Source: Actinomycetota bacterium
GTDB taxonomy: Bacteria > Actinomycetota > Acidimicrobiia > Acidimicrobiales > CADCTF01
Reading direction: 5' to 3'
Assembly (NCBI GenBank): GCA_019348305.1
Contig: JAHWJQ010000004.1
Location: forward strand, 1-31,739
Length of the DNA stretch: 31,739 nt
The position numbers and the translations under genes are program-made. Positions 6,376 through 15,034 of the stretch are shown in pieces. The notes under the pieces are model-generated. The model ran no database searches. It had not been told where the DNA came from and was given only the letters and a program-made list of their open reading frames with translations. How positions within the stretch are numbered: the stretch's first letter is position 1; each line of letters opens with the position of its first letter.

Positions 6376-9369
6376 CTAGATCCCCCGCTGGTCGAGCGCG
6401 GGTGCGTCGGGGGCGAACCCCTGGCGCAGCGTGTTCTCCGTGACCACGCGGGGGTCGAGGAACTGCAGCAGGTAATCCGGCCCACCGGCTTTCGACCCGA
6501 CCCCGGACAGCCCGTACCCGCCGAAGGGTTGCCTTCCGACGACGGCACCGGTGGTGCCGCGGTTTACATAGACGTTGCCGGCTCGAAGCTCGGCGGTCAC
6601 CTTGGCGATGTTGGCCGGCGACCGCGACATCAAGCCGCCGGTGAGTGCGTACTCGGTGCCGTTGGCCAGCGCCAAAGCGTGGTCGAGGTCGTCGGCGCGG
6701 AGCACCGTCAAGAAGGGGCCGAAGATCTCTTGGCGGGCCACCTTCGATTCCGGTGGCGCGTCGACGACGATCGTGGGGCCAACGAACCACCCCTCATCAG
6801 GGACGTCGTCGCGACTGAGGGCAAGGCGGCCCTCTTTGGCGCCGAGGTCGACGTAGCGGCGGACTCGCGCATGAGCCTCGGCATCGATGAGCGGTCCGAC
6901 CTGGACGCCCATGTCCCGTGGGTGGCCCACCCGCAGCTCGCGGGCCGCCCCTGTCAGGCGGGAGACCACCTCGTCGTAGACCCCCTCCAACACGATGAGC
7001 CTGGAGGCGGCGGAGCACTTCTGGCCGGCGTAGCCGAAGGCGGAGTAGACGGCGGCGGGGATGGCCTGGTCGAGGTCGGCGTCGTCGTCGACGATCAGCG
7101 CGTTCTTGCCCCCCATCTCGGCCAGCACCCGCTTGACGTGGCGCTGGCCCGGCCGGTGGACCGCCGCAGTCTCCACGATCGACAGCCCCACCTCCTTGGA
7201 CCCGGTGAAGGCGATGACGGCGACGTGGGGGTGGGCCACCAGGTGGGCGCCGACCTCCTCCCCCACGCCAGGCAGGAAGGACAGGACGCCAGGCGGCAGG
7301 CCTGCCGCTTCGAACGCTTGCACCAGCCGGTACGCGGTGGCCGGAGTCTGCTCGGCCGGCTTGAACAGCACGCAGTTCCCGGTCACGAGCGCGGCGCTCA
7401 CCATGCCGCAGGGGATGGCGAGCGGGAAGTTCCACGGCGAGATCACGGCCGCCAGCCCGCGCGGTCGGTAGTTCAGGCGGTTCGACTCGCCCGGCGGCGA
7501 CTCCACGGCGCCGCCGGCGTCGAGGCGCAGCATCTCGCGGCCGTAGTACTCGCAGAAGTCGATGGCCTCACAGACGTCGCCGTCGGCCTCCTTCCACGGC
7601 TTGCCGGCCTCGAACACCTCCAGCGCCGCCAGCTCGTCGCGCCGCTGTCGGAACCACTGAGCTGCTCCGAACAGCACCGCGGCTCGCTCCGGGACCGCCA
7701 TCCGGCTCCACCTCTCCGACGCTCGGAGCGCGGCGTCGATGGCGGCTTCGGCGTCCGCCGCGGTACACGACGCCGAAGTGGCCACCAGCCGGTCGGGCTG
7801 GGCCGGGTCGACCGAGTCGATCGTGTCCTCGGTCCGCACCCGCTCGCCGTCGATCACCGCCGGCACCTCCTCGGCGGTGGCGCCAACGGCGCCGCCAACC
7901 GCGGCTTGGAAGGCTGCCCGTACCGAGGCCCGGCGGAACTCGGCGTGGGGCTCGTGGTGGTAGGGCCCTGGACGCGCCGGGTCGGTGGTCCACCCCCGCC
8001 GGGGCGGCTCGGGCTCGGGGATGCGCTCGGCCGCCGGTGGAGCGAGGAGCTCCTCCAGCTCGCGGGCCTCGGCGAAGCGCTGGCGGACAAAGCTCTCGTT
8101 GGAGGTGTTCTCCAGCAGCCTGCGCACCAGGTACGCCATCCCCGGAACAAGGTCTCCGACAGGTGCGTACACCCGTAGACGAAGGCCCAACCGCCGGATG
8201 GCGGCGTGGATCGGCTCGGCCATGCCGTAGAGCATCTGGATCTCATAACCCGAGTCGGGGATGCCCTTGGCCCGGCCGTAGGTGATGGCGTAGGCCAGCG
8301 ACCGCAGGTTGTGCGATGCGAACGCGGCGCGGACGCTGCCGTGGTGGTCGTGCAGCAGCCGGGCGCAGCGCTCGTAGTTGGCGTCGGTCTCGCCCTTGTG
8401 CTCGAACACCGGGCTGGGCCAGCCTTCGGCCCGGGCGATGATGGTCTCGGCGTCCCAGTAGGCGCCCTTCACCAGCCGGACTGTCACCGGGCGCTCCCGT
8501 CCACCGGACCAGGCGATCACCTCGGCCAGGTCGTGGATCGAGTCCTTGAGGTAGGCCTGGATGACGATCCCCGCCTCGAGGGCCGCCAGCTCCGGTTCGT
8601 CCAGCAGCTCCCGGAACAGCTGGAGGGTGAGGTCCTTGACCTCGTAGTGCTCCATGTCGAAGTACACGAAGGCGTCCCGCCGGGCGGCCAGCCGCAACAG
8701 AGGACGGAGCCGCTCCTTGGCCTGGTCGAGGCCGTCCTGGCGGGTGAGCGGCGAGTACAGCGGGGCCAACGCCGTCGGCTTGATGCTCACGTTGACCCGG
8801 GGCAGCCGGCCCCTGTCGTCGAACTCCAACACGTCGTCGGGAGCCCACGCGTCGGTGGCCTCCAGCAGCGTCGACAACAGCTCTTCCACCCGTGCCGCGT
8901 AACGGTCGGCTTCCGCGGCCGTAACCGTCTTTTCTCCCAGCAGGTCGACGGTGAACGCGCTGCCCTGCCTCCACAGCCGGTGCAGCCCCTCCACCGCCTC
9001 CTTCGGGCCCTCGCCGACGATGAACTGCTCGGCCATGCGCAAGATGTTGCGCCGGGCCATGGACGCCGAGAGCGAATCGCCGAACGGCACCTTCTCGGCT
9101 AGGTCCACGCCGAGGCCGAGCAGGCGCGGAGCATCGGCGCCTTCGAAGTACTCCGAGATGTGACGCAGGACGTCGGATGCGCCGGTGGTGGCCGGGAAGA
9201 CGTCGACGAAGCGGAAGAGCTGGGTCTTGAACTCAGGGTGCGCCATCGCCCACGACAGCATCCGCTCGCTCCACCAGCTCATGTGGAATACCCGGCTCTG
9301 CTCACCCGCCCCCAACTCGGCGATCCGGCGGGCCAGGGCGGTGACCTCGTTGTCGAGCGGCGACGCCAC
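6376..9369 (-). CDS. putA: Bifunctional proline dehydrogenase / L-glutamate-gamma-semialdehyde dehydrogenase
   Basis: A 997-residue fusion enzyme for proline catabolism. The N-terminal part (to about residue 430) is the FAD-dependent proline dehydrogenase barrel, with PRVNVSIKPTAL, YFDMEHYEVKD, VRLVKGAYWD and AFASHNLRSLA. The C-terminal part (about 460-990) is an NAD-dependent aldehyde dehydrogenase that oxidises the semialdehyde to glutamate: ISPWNFPLAIP, FTGSKEVG, EMGGKNA with the general-base Glu, and the nucleophile Cys785 in GYAGQKCSA. There is no N-terminal ribbon-helix-helix DNA-binding domain, so it is not expected to repress its own gene. The GTG at 9369 is chosen because homology begins just after it; a CACAAT hexamer lies 6 nt before. 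The DUF3151 gene is 47 nt upstream on the same strand. Confidence 0.93.
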   Translation of the reverse strand: MASPLDNEVTALARRIAELGAGEQSRVFHMSWWSERMLSWAMAHPEFKTQLFRFVDVFPATTGASDVLRHISEYFEGADAPRLLGLGVDLAEKVPFGDSLSASMARRNILRMAEQFIVGEGPKEAVEGLHRLWRQGSAFTVDLLGEKTVTAAEADRYAARVEELLSTLLEATDAWAPDDVLEFDDRGRLPRVNVSIKPTALAPLYSPLTRQDGLDQAKERLRPLLRLAARRDAFVYFDMEHYEVKDLTLQLFRELLDEPELAALEAGIVIQAYLKDSIHDLAEVIAWSGGRERPVTVRLVKGAYWDAETIIARAEGWPSPVFEHKGETDANYERCARLLHDHHGSVRAAFASHNLRSLAYAITYGRAKGIPDSGYEIQMLYGMAEPIHAAIRRLGLRLRVYAPVGDLVPGMAYLVRRLLENTSNESFVRQRFAEARELEELLAPPAAERIPEPEPPRRGWTTDPARPGPYHHEPHAEFRRASVRAAFQAAVGGAVGATAEEVPAVIDGERVRTEDTIDSVDPAQPDRLVATSASCTAADAEAAIDAALRASERWSRMAVPERAAVLFGAAQWFRQRRDELAALEVFEAGKPWKEADGDVCEAIDFCEYYGREMLRLDAGGAVESPPGESNRLNYRPRGLAAVISPWNFPLAIPCGMVSAALVTGNCVLFKPAEQTPATAYRLVQAFEAAGLPPGVLSFLPGVGEEVGAHLVAHPHVAVIAFTGSKEVGLSIVETAAVHRPGQRHVKRVLAEMGGKNALIVDDDADLDQAIPAAVYSAFGYAGQKCSAASRLIVLEGVYDEVVSRLTGAARELRVGHPRDMGVQVGPLIDAEAHARVRRYVDLGAKEGRLALSRDDVPDEGWFVGPTIVVDAPPESKVARQEIFGPFLTVLRADDLDHALALANGTEYALTGGLMSRSPANIAKVTAELRAGNVYVNRGTTGAVVGRQPFGGYGLSGVGSKAGGPDYLLQFLDPRVVTENTLRQGFAPDAPALDQRGI

Positions 9370-9416
9370 CTGGCCATTGTGGCCCGCCCACGCGGCGATC
9401 GGTGGCCCGCGTCCGG

Positions 9417-9857
9417 TCAGCTGACCGGCCGGCGGTCCCAGTCGGGATCGAGCTGGTGGAGGAAGTCGCGGCAGCGCTCCTCCTCGGCCACCTCGCCGAT
9501 GGCGCCGGCGGCTCGGCGCAGCCCGTCCAGCGACCGGAGGAAGCCGCGGTTGGTCTCGTGGCGCCAGCGCACGTACCCGCTCCCCCGCCACCCGTTGGAC
9601 CGCAGCGCGTCGAGGCCGCGGTGGTAGCCCACGCGGTAGTAGGCGTAGGCCTCCACGTCGTCGCCGGCCAGGTCGCCGAGGGTGGCCCAGCCGGCGAGCA
9701 GGGTGGGGTGATCGGCGACCACCGCGGCCACTGCGTCGCGTCGCTGCTCGGCGGGGGCCACCAGCGCGTCGGCCAGTCGCTCGGCCACCGACGGGGGGGG
9801 TGGGGGCAGGATGGTCTCGGGCAGGCCACCCGACAGGTTCACCGGTGTGTTCGACAT
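9417..9857 (-). CDS. DUF3151 family protein
   Basis: A 146-residue protein matching the actinobacterial DUF3151 family from memory of its core: VEAYAYYRVGYHRGLDALRS, GWRGSGYVRW, NRGFLRSL and the ending ERCRDFLHQLDPDW. It is a helical protein with a TPR-like feel (HPTLLAGWATLGDLA), no signal and no catalytic motif; its function is unknown. ATG 9857 is preferred over an in-frame upstream start at 9875 because homology starts at MSNTPVN. It is divergent from the HIT gene, with 32 nt between starts, and is probably co-transcribed with putA downstream, although no functional link is known. Confidence 0.85.
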   Translation of the reverse strand: MSNTPVNLSGGLPETILPPPPPSVAERLADALVAPAEQRRDAVAAVVADHPTLLAGWATLGDLAGDDVEAYAYYRVGYHRGLDALRSNGWRGSGYVRWRHETNRGFLRSLDGLRRAAGAIGEVAEEERCRDFLHQLDPDWDRRPVS

Positions 9858-9878
9858 CGTGCGCGATCGTCGCACGGT

Positions 9879-9884
9879 TACCGT
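9879..9884 (+). promoter_or_regulatory. -10 box (TACCGT) of HIT gene, leaderless
   Basis: TACCGT ends 5 nt before ATG 9890, within the 32-nt divergent gap with the DUF3151 gene. Confidence 0.45.
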
Positions 9885-9889
9885 GCCGC

Positions 9890-10354
9890 ATGGCGAACTG
9901 CTCCTTCTGCGCCATCGCCGCCGGAGAGGCGGATGCCGCGCTGGTGCTGGACGAGGCGGAGGTGATGGGCTTTCTCGACCTCCGCCCCGTCTTCCCCGGC
10001 CACGTCCTGGTGGTGCCCCGCCGCCACCACGAGACGCTGCCCGACCTTCCCCCCGAACTCCTCCCCACCCTCTTCGGCGCCGTCCAGCGGGTGGCCGGGG
10101 CGGTGGTGGCCGGCCTCGGTGCCGACGGGTCCTTCGTGGCCCTCAACAACACCGTGAGCCAGAGCGTCCCCCATCTCCACGTCCACGTCGTCCCTCGCCG
10201 GCGCAAGGACGGCCTCCGCGGGTTCTTCTGGCCCCGCCAGCGCTACGAATCCGACCAGGCAATGGCCGACACCGCCGTCCGGCTTCGCCGCGCCCTGGCC
10301 TCGGCCTCGGCCCCCGAGGCAGCCGGTGGCGGCGACAGGCGGCCGCATCCGTAG
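9890..10354 (+). CDS. HIT-family nucleotide hydrolase/transferase
   Basis: A 154-residue histidine-triad protein. It begins with CSFCAIAAGE (a Cys pair that in some HIT proteins binds zinc), has the VFPGHVLVVPRRHHET strand-helix segment, and carries the catalytic triad HLHVHVVPR, where the middle His attacks the phosphate of AMP-linked substrates. This places it with Hint/HIT-type enzymes acting on nucleoside phosphoramidates or dinucleotides. The C-terminus (RGFFWPRQRY and after) is as in actinobacterial members. ATG 9890 is chosen from the -10 box 5 nt upstream and the family start. It lies 35 nt before the transporter unit on the same strand, so some read-through is possible. Confidence 0.88.
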   Translation: MANCSFCAIAAGEADAALVLDEAEVMGFLDLRPVFPGHVLVVPRRHHETLPDLPPELLPTLFGAVQRVAGAVVAGLGADGSFVALNNTVSQSVPHLHVHVVPRRRKDGLRGFFWPRQRYESDQAMADTAVRLRRALASASAPEAAGGGDRRPHP

Positions 10355-10369
10355 CAGCAGGGGCCGCCG

Positions 10370-10382
10370 TAGGGTCTAGGAG
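10370..10382 (+). promoter_or_regulatory. Possible -10 box and RBS before the transporter unit
   Basis: TAGGGT (10370-10375) could be the -10 of the transporter unit. AGGAG (10378-10382) is a good Shine-Dalgarno 7 nt before ATG 10390. The two are so close that a transcript from this box might barely include the RBS; read-through from the HIT gene would include it. Confidence 0.4.
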
Positions 10383-10389
10383 CTTCCCC

Positions 10390-12615
10390 ATGACGACGCC
10401 GAGCCTCCTGCCCGACGATCCCAGCGCACTCGCCTCGGCCCTGCTGGCTGAGGAGGTGCCGCGGCCGGACGAGCGCGGCCGCGGCCCCGCTGAGCGGGTT
10501 GAAGCCGAGGCGCTTTTGGCCGACGACCTTCTCGGGGCGGGCGCCGGCGAGCCGCTCTCGCTGCGCCAGGTGCTGCGACGGGGGGGCACGGCCACCATCG
10601 CCGTGCTGGCCGGCCTGCGGGTCCTCGACAGCCTGGAGGGCCAGGCGTTCGCGGTGCTGGGCCCCGACATCCAGCGCAGCCTCGGCCTCTCCGACACCGC
10701 CCTCGGCGCCGTGAGCGGCCTGGGCGCCGCCATCTTCGTCCTCGCCGCCCTCCCCCTCGGCTACCTGGCCGACCGCAGCCGCCGCGTCCGGCTGGCCGCC
10801 CTCTGCGCCGCCCTGGCCGCCGGCTTCACCCTCGTGACCGGGCTGGCCGGTGCCGTGTGGCAACTGGCGGTGGCCCGATTCGGGGTGGGCATCGGCAAGG
10901 CCAGCACGCTGCCCGTGCACAACTCGCTGCTGGCCGACCGCTACCCCATCGCCGGGCGGGCCCGCATCTTCGCCGCCCACAACCTGGCCGCGCCGCTCGC
11001 CGCCGTGACTGGCCCGGCGGCCATCGGGGCCGTCGCCGCCCTGGCCGGCGGCCCCGATGGCTGGCGCGTCGCCTTCCTCGTGCTCGCCGTGCCCCTGGCG
11101 GCACTGGCGCTGGGCACGCTGTTGCTCCGCGAGCCGTCCCGAGGGCTGCAGGAACAAGAGGCGATCCTGGGCGAGAGCGTGGGTGCCGGGGCCGAGGTGC
11201 CCCTCTCCTACGGGACCGCCTTCCAGCGCCTTCTAAAGATCCGCACCCTCTACTACCTCCTGGTCGGGGTGGGCGTGCTCGGCTTCGTGCTCGTCTCCGT
11301 GCCGACCTTTCTCAACGTCCTGCTCGAGAAGCGCTACGGCCTCGATGCCTTCGGACGCGGGCTGGCCGTCTCGTTGACCGAGGTGGGCGCGCTGGCGGGC
11401 GTCTTCGTCGGGGGCGTCCTCGGTGACCGCGTCTTCCGGCGCAACCCCCCACGGGCAATCGTCTTGATGGGTGCCGGCATCGCCGTCTACGGCGTGGTCT
11501 TCACCGCCTCGCTGTTCCTGCCCGGCCTCGTCCCGGTGCTGGTCGGGGTGTCGGTGGCCAACTTCGCCCTCTATGCCGCCACCGTCCCCGTCTACGCCTT
11601 CGTGGCCGCCGTCGTGCCGTACCGGCTCCGCTCGCTGGGCTTCGCCCTGCTCGGCATCTACATCTTCCTGCTCGGCGGTTTCCTGGGCGGCATCATTACC
11701 GGGCTGTTGAGCGATGCCCGCGGCACCCGCTTCGCCCTCGCTGCGGTCACCGCGCCCGTCTGCCTCCTCGCTGCCGGCCTTGCCTCCTACGGGGCGAGGT
11801 TCGTGCGGGCCGACATCTCCCTCGTCGTCGAGGAGGTGGTCGAAGAACAGCAGGAGCGCCGGCGGGTGGCGGCGGCCGGACCGGAAGGCCTTGCCGTGCT
11901 GCAGGTCCGCAACCTCGACGTCAGCTACGGCCCGGTCCAGGTGCTGTTCGGGGTCGACCTCGACGTGCACCGCGGTGAGGTGGTGGCCCTGCTCGGCACC
12001 AACGGCGCCGGCAAGTCGACGGTGCTGCGGGCGATCTCGGGGCTCGTCCTGGCCGAACGGGGGGTGGTGCGCCTCAACGGCCGCAGCATCACCTATGTGA
12101 GCGCCACCGACCGGGTGGGCCTGGGGGTCGTGCAGATGCCGGGCGGCAAGGCGCTTTTCCCCTCGATGAGCGTGGTGGACAACCTGCTCGCCGGCTGCCA
12201 CCCCTTCGCATGGGACCGTGCCCGCGTCCGGCGTCGCATCGGGGCCGTCCTCGAGCTGTTCCCGCAACTGGGCCAGCTCGCTGACCAGCCGGCGGGGCAA
12301 CTCTCCGGTGGAGAGCAGCAGATGCTGGCGCTGGCCAAGGCCTTGTTGGCCGAGCCGGAGGTGCTGCTCATCGACGAGCTGTCCCTCGGTCTTGCTCCGG
12401 TGGCGGTGGGCCAGTTGCTGGAAGTGGTGCGCCGGCTCCAGGAGCAAGGAGTCACGATGCTGCTCGTCGAGCAGTCGGTGAACGTCGCGCTGGCGGTGGC
12501 CGATCGCGCCGTCTTCCTGGACCGGGGGAGGGTCCGCTTCTCGGGTCCGGCCGCCGAGCTGGCCGATCGTGACGACCTGCTGCGCGCCGTCTTCCTCGGG
12601 ACCGAGGGCGGATGA
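10390..12615 (+). CDS. MFS transporter fused to LivF-type ABC ATPase
   Basis: A 741-residue two-part protein. After an acidic cytoplasmic N-terminus (~60 residues), residues ~62-475 form a major facilitator domain with about 12 membrane segments and the loop motif LGYLADRSRRVR; it resembles Spinster-like MFS proteins. An acidic/basic linker (VVEEVVEEQQERRR) leads to an ABC ATPase at ~503-741 with Walker A GTNGAGKST (~536), signature LSGGEQQ (~638), Walker B EVLLIDE (~657) and the LivF-like LSLGLAP. LivF normally powers a LivHM permease pair. The matching permeases are encoded downstream in the same unit, so the ATPase half probably serves them while the MFS half adds a second transport path. 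No stop or frameshift separates the halves. ATG 10390 follows an AGGAG ribosome-binding site. Confidence 0.88.
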   Translation: MTTPSLLPDDPSALASALLAEEVPRPDERGRGPAERVEAEALLADDLLGAGAGEPLSLRQVLRRGGTATIAVLAGLRVLDSLEGQAFAVLGPDIQRSLGLSDTALGAVSGLGAAIFVLAALPLGYLADRSRRVRLAALCAALAAGFTLVTGLAGAVWQLAVARFGVGIGKASTLPVHNSLLADRYPIAGRARIFAAHNLAAPLAAVTGPAAIGAVAALAGGPDGWRVAFLVLAVPLAALALGTLLLREPSRGLQEQEAILGESVGAGAEVPLSYGTAFQRLLKIRTLYYLLVGVGVLGFVLVSVPTFLNVLLEKRYGLDAFGRGLAVSLTEVGALAGVFVGGVLGDRVFRRNPPRAIVLMGAGIAVYGVVFTASLFLPGLVPVLVGVSVANFALYAATVPVYAFVAAVVPYRLRSLGFALLGIYIFLLGGFLGGIITGLLSDARGTRFALAAVTAPVCLLAAGLASYGARFVRADISLVVEEVVEEQQERRRVAAAGPEGLAVLQVRNLDVSYGPVQVLFGVDLDVHRGEVVALLGTNGAGKSTVLRAISGLVLAERGVVRLNGRSITYVSATDRVGLGVVQMPGGKALFPSMSVVDNLLAGCHPFAWDRARVRRRIGAVLELFPQLGQLADQPAGQLSGGEQQMLALAKALLAEPEVLLIDELSLGLAPVAVGQLLEVVRRLQEQGVTMLLVEQSVNVALAVADRAVFLDRGRVRFSGPAAELADRDDLLRAVFLGTEGG

Positions 12616-13469
12616 AGCGCCCCCGGCCGATGGCGAGGATGGCCCGGGCGATCGGGTGCACCGAGGGCCAGGCCTACACCTTGACGATAGGGACGGCCGT
12701 CGCCGTGCTCCTGCTGGCCAACACCCTGCCCGCCGCCTTCAGGCCGCGGCCGCCAGAGGTAGCCGTGGCCGTGGCGCCCGTGCCCACCGCCCCCGGTCCG
12801 CCAGCGCCATTGGGACCCCCACCGCCGGCAGCCCCCCATGCAGACGCTGCCGCGGCCCCAGAGCCGGCGCCCCCCCTCGGCCCCCTTGGCCCTGCGCGGG
12901 GCGACGGCCGGGAAGCCGGCGCGCCGGCGACGCCGGCGGAGGCACGGGGCGGCCCACCACCCCCGGTGGCACCCGCAGCGGACGCCGCAGCCACCCCGGC
13001 ACAGCCCCTCGTGGTGTCCGAAGCGGGCTGGGCCACCGCCGGCGCCGGCACCCCCGCCGCCCGCGCCGGTGTGCCCCCGGGGTCGCTGCCGGTGGGCTCG
13101 GGCGGGGGGACGACGACGCGGCTGAGCTTCGTCCGCCTCAGCGGCGCAGGCACGGTGCTCGCCCTTGCCGTGCGGCCCGAGGCCGAGGCCAACGTCAACC
13201 CGGCGGGAGCCGCCGTGGCCGCCTGTCCCATCACCGACCCCGAGTGGCAGCCACGAGAAGCGGTCGCTCTCACCGACGCGCCCAGCTTCGACGCCGGTCG
13301 CTGCGCCGGCGGTACCCGCCAGGGCGACGGCAGTTGGCGCTTCGACCTCGCAGGCTTTGCCGACCGAGCGGGGCCGGCCGGCTTCGCGCTGGTACCGGCC
13401 GGTGCCAGCCCGCCGGGGTTCCAGCTCAGCTTCGACCCCTCGATCACCGCCCCCGGAGGATCCTCGTGA
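12612..13469 (+). CDS. Single-pass anchored extracytoplasmic protein of unknown function
   Basis: A 285-residue protein whose ATG overlaps the previous stop (ATGA). A short basic cytoplasmic head is followed by one membrane segment (TLTIGTAVAVLLLANTLPAA, ~23-42), then a ~120-residue Pro/Ala/Gly linker, then a compact domain from about residue 165. That domain looks all-beta, with FVRLSGAGTVLALAVRP, a Cys pair near AACPIT and AGRCAGG, WRFDLAGFA and a final FQLSFDPS; it resembles carbohydrate-binding-like sandwiches only in outline. I do not recognise a named family. The segment before the membrane span, GQAYTLTIG, is echoed by GQTYAFLIG in the next gene. Its place inside the transporter unit suggests it is a partner of the binding protein. 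Confidence 0.75.
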   Translation: MKRPRPMARMARAIGCTEGQAYTLTIGTAVAVLLLANTLPAAFRPRPPEVAVAVAPVPTAPGPPAPLGPPPPAAPHADAAAAPEPAPPLGPLGPARGDGREAGAPATPAEARGGPPPPVAPAADAAATPAQPLVVSEAGWATAGAGTPAARAGVPPGSLPVGSGGGTTTRLSFVRLSGAGTVLALAVRPEAEANVNPAGAAVAACPITDPEWQPREAVALTDAPSFDAGRCAGGTRQGDGSWRFDLAGFADRAGPAGFALVPAGASPPGFQLSFDPSITAPGGSS

Positions 13470-15034
13470 ACGTGCAGCAACGTCTCAGCCGCCTGCGCAG
13501 CCGCGGCCAGACCTACGCCTTTCTCATCGGCGTCCTGTGCACCCTGCTGGTGGGCGCCCTCCTCATCCCCTTCGTCTTCGGCGAACGGGCCACCACCATC
13601 GCCGCGGCACCGGCGCCGGCGCCGGCCGACACGGCGGTCACGACCACCGTCACCGGCCCGGCCGGGGGCGAGATCCCCGCGCCATCCGACGGGACGGCGG
13701 CTCCCGTGGCGTCGACCGCCGCCAGCGTCACAGCCGCCCGCGCTGGTTCGTCCGGCCCCGGTTCGTCCCGCCCCGGCGCTGGCGCCCCGGTAGCCGCTGG
13801 CCCCGGTGTCGCCGGGCCCCAAGGCGTGGCCCGCACCGCCTCGGACCAAGGCGTCACGCCAGAGTCGATCCGGCTGGGCGTCGTGATCACCGACCTGGGC
13901 GGGACCAGCGCGTTGGGCTTCAAGCCGTCGGGCTACAACCCCGACGAGCAGAAGAGGTACTTCGACGCCCACATCGACGAGCTCAACCGCCAGGGCGGGG
14001 TCAACGGTCGCAAGATCCAGGCCTTCTACGAGATCGTCGACATCCTCGACCAGAACTCGATGCGCACCGCCTGTCGCACGCTGGCCCAGGACAAGAAGGT
14101 GTTCGCCGTCACCCACGTCCTCGGCGTCTACGGCGACCCGATCCTCTGTTTCACCGAGCAGCAGAAGCTCCCCTACCTGGCCTGGGACGGCGCCGTCCTC
14201 GACTACTACTCCCGCTCCGGGGGCCTGCTGTTCACCACCCAGCCCTCCACCCGGCGCACCTCCCTCGACATGGTCCGGCGCCTCAACGAACTGGGCGAGC
14301 TCAACGGCAAGAAGATCGGCATCCTGCGCTACGCCGAGTACCTCGACACCGACATGACCGCCCTCGTCGACTACACGAAGGCCCTGGTCGGTGAGCTCAA
14401 CGTCGTCGACGCCGAGATCAGCGTGTCGAACGTCGGTGCCGTACCTGGGCAGTTGAGCCTGGCCGTGGACCGCTTCCAGCAGGCCGGCGTGAAGCAGGTC
14501 TTCCTCATGACCAACACGCTCTACGCCCAGCAGTTCGTCAGCCAGGCCGAGCGTCGCGGCTTCCTCCCCGACTACGCCGTGTCCGACTTCGACTACGCGT
14601 CGGCCGGCAACGGCTTCCTCACCGACATGCCGGCCAGCTTCTATCGGCGTGGGCTGATGGTCACCTCCACCCGCGTGGGCGACGGGCAACCGACCGATCC
14701 CGTCGACGCGGCTTGCAACGAGGTGGCCTCGGCTGTCGAGAAGAGGAAGCTGGCTCCGCCCGACAAGCTCTTCTACAACTACATGGCGAGCTGTGGCCTG
14801 GTGCGCCTGTTCGCCCAGGGCGTGTCCGGCGCCGGGACCAATCCCACCCGCCGCGGCTTCAGCGAGGCGCTGCAACGGTTGGGCAGTTTCCCCAACCCCG
14901 GCTTTGCCGCCTCGTCGTTGGCGCCCGGCAAGTTCGCCGCCACCGACCAGATCCGCCTGGTGCAGGCCGAGGCCGGGTGCAAGTGCTGGAGGCCGGCCGG
15001 GGACTTCACCCCCACCGGCTTCCGCGGCTCGTGA
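13466..15034 (+). CDS. Membrane-anchored periplasmic-binding protein of Liv-type ABC importer
   Basis: A 522-residue protein starting at a GTG that overlaps the previous stop (GTGA) with GGAGGA about 5 nt before it. Residues ~16-38 are a membrane anchor rather than a lipobox signal, followed by a ~90-residue Ala/Pro/Gly/Thr linker. From about residue 133 it is a type-1 periplasmic-binding fold of the LivJ/Peripla_BP_6 kind: SIRLGVVITDLGG, DELNRQGGVNGRKIQAFYE, the Cys-containing CRTLAQDKKVFAVTHV, and VDRFQQAGVKQVFLMTN. It should capture the ligand outside the membrane and deliver it to the LivHM permease encoded by the next gene. The ligand cannot be inferred; the family includes binders of branched-chain amino acids, amides, urea and aromatic acids. 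Confidence 0.85.
   Translation: MNVQQRLSRLRSRGQTYAFLIGVLCTLLVGALLIPFVFGERATTIAAAPAPAPADTAVTTTVTGPAGGEIPAPSDGTAAPVASTAASVTAARAGSSGPGSSRPGAGAPVAAGPGVAGPQGVARTASDQGVTPESIRLGVVITDLGGTSALGFKPSGYNPDEQKRYFDAHIDELNRQGGVNGRKIQAFYEIVDILDQNSMRTACRTLAQDKKVFAVTHVLGVYGDPILCFTEQQKLPYLAWDGAVLDYYSRSGGLLFTTQPSTRRTSLDMVRRLNELGELNGKKIGILRYAEYLDTDMTALVDYTKALVGELNVVDAEISVSNVGAVPGQLSLAVDRFQQAGVKQVFLMTNTLYAQQFVSQAERRGFLPDYAVSDFDYASAGNGFLTDMPASFYRRGLMVTSTRVGDGQPTDPVDAACNEVASAVEKRKLAPPDKLFYNYMASCGLVRLFAQGVSGAGTNPTRRGFSEALQRLGSFPNPGFAASSLAPGKFAATDQIRLVQAEAGCKCWRPAGDFTPTGFRGS

Noticed and set aside
5794..8178. A 794-codon open frame on the plus strand opposite putA and the CAP gene
   Set aside because: It is antisense to two well-supported genes and rich in Arg, Gly, His and Pro, as expected for a shadow frame in GC-rich DNA.
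12838..13125. Small plus-strand frame inside the anchored unknown protein
   Set aside because: Arg/Pro-rich shadow of the Pro/Ala linker in another frame, without a start signal.
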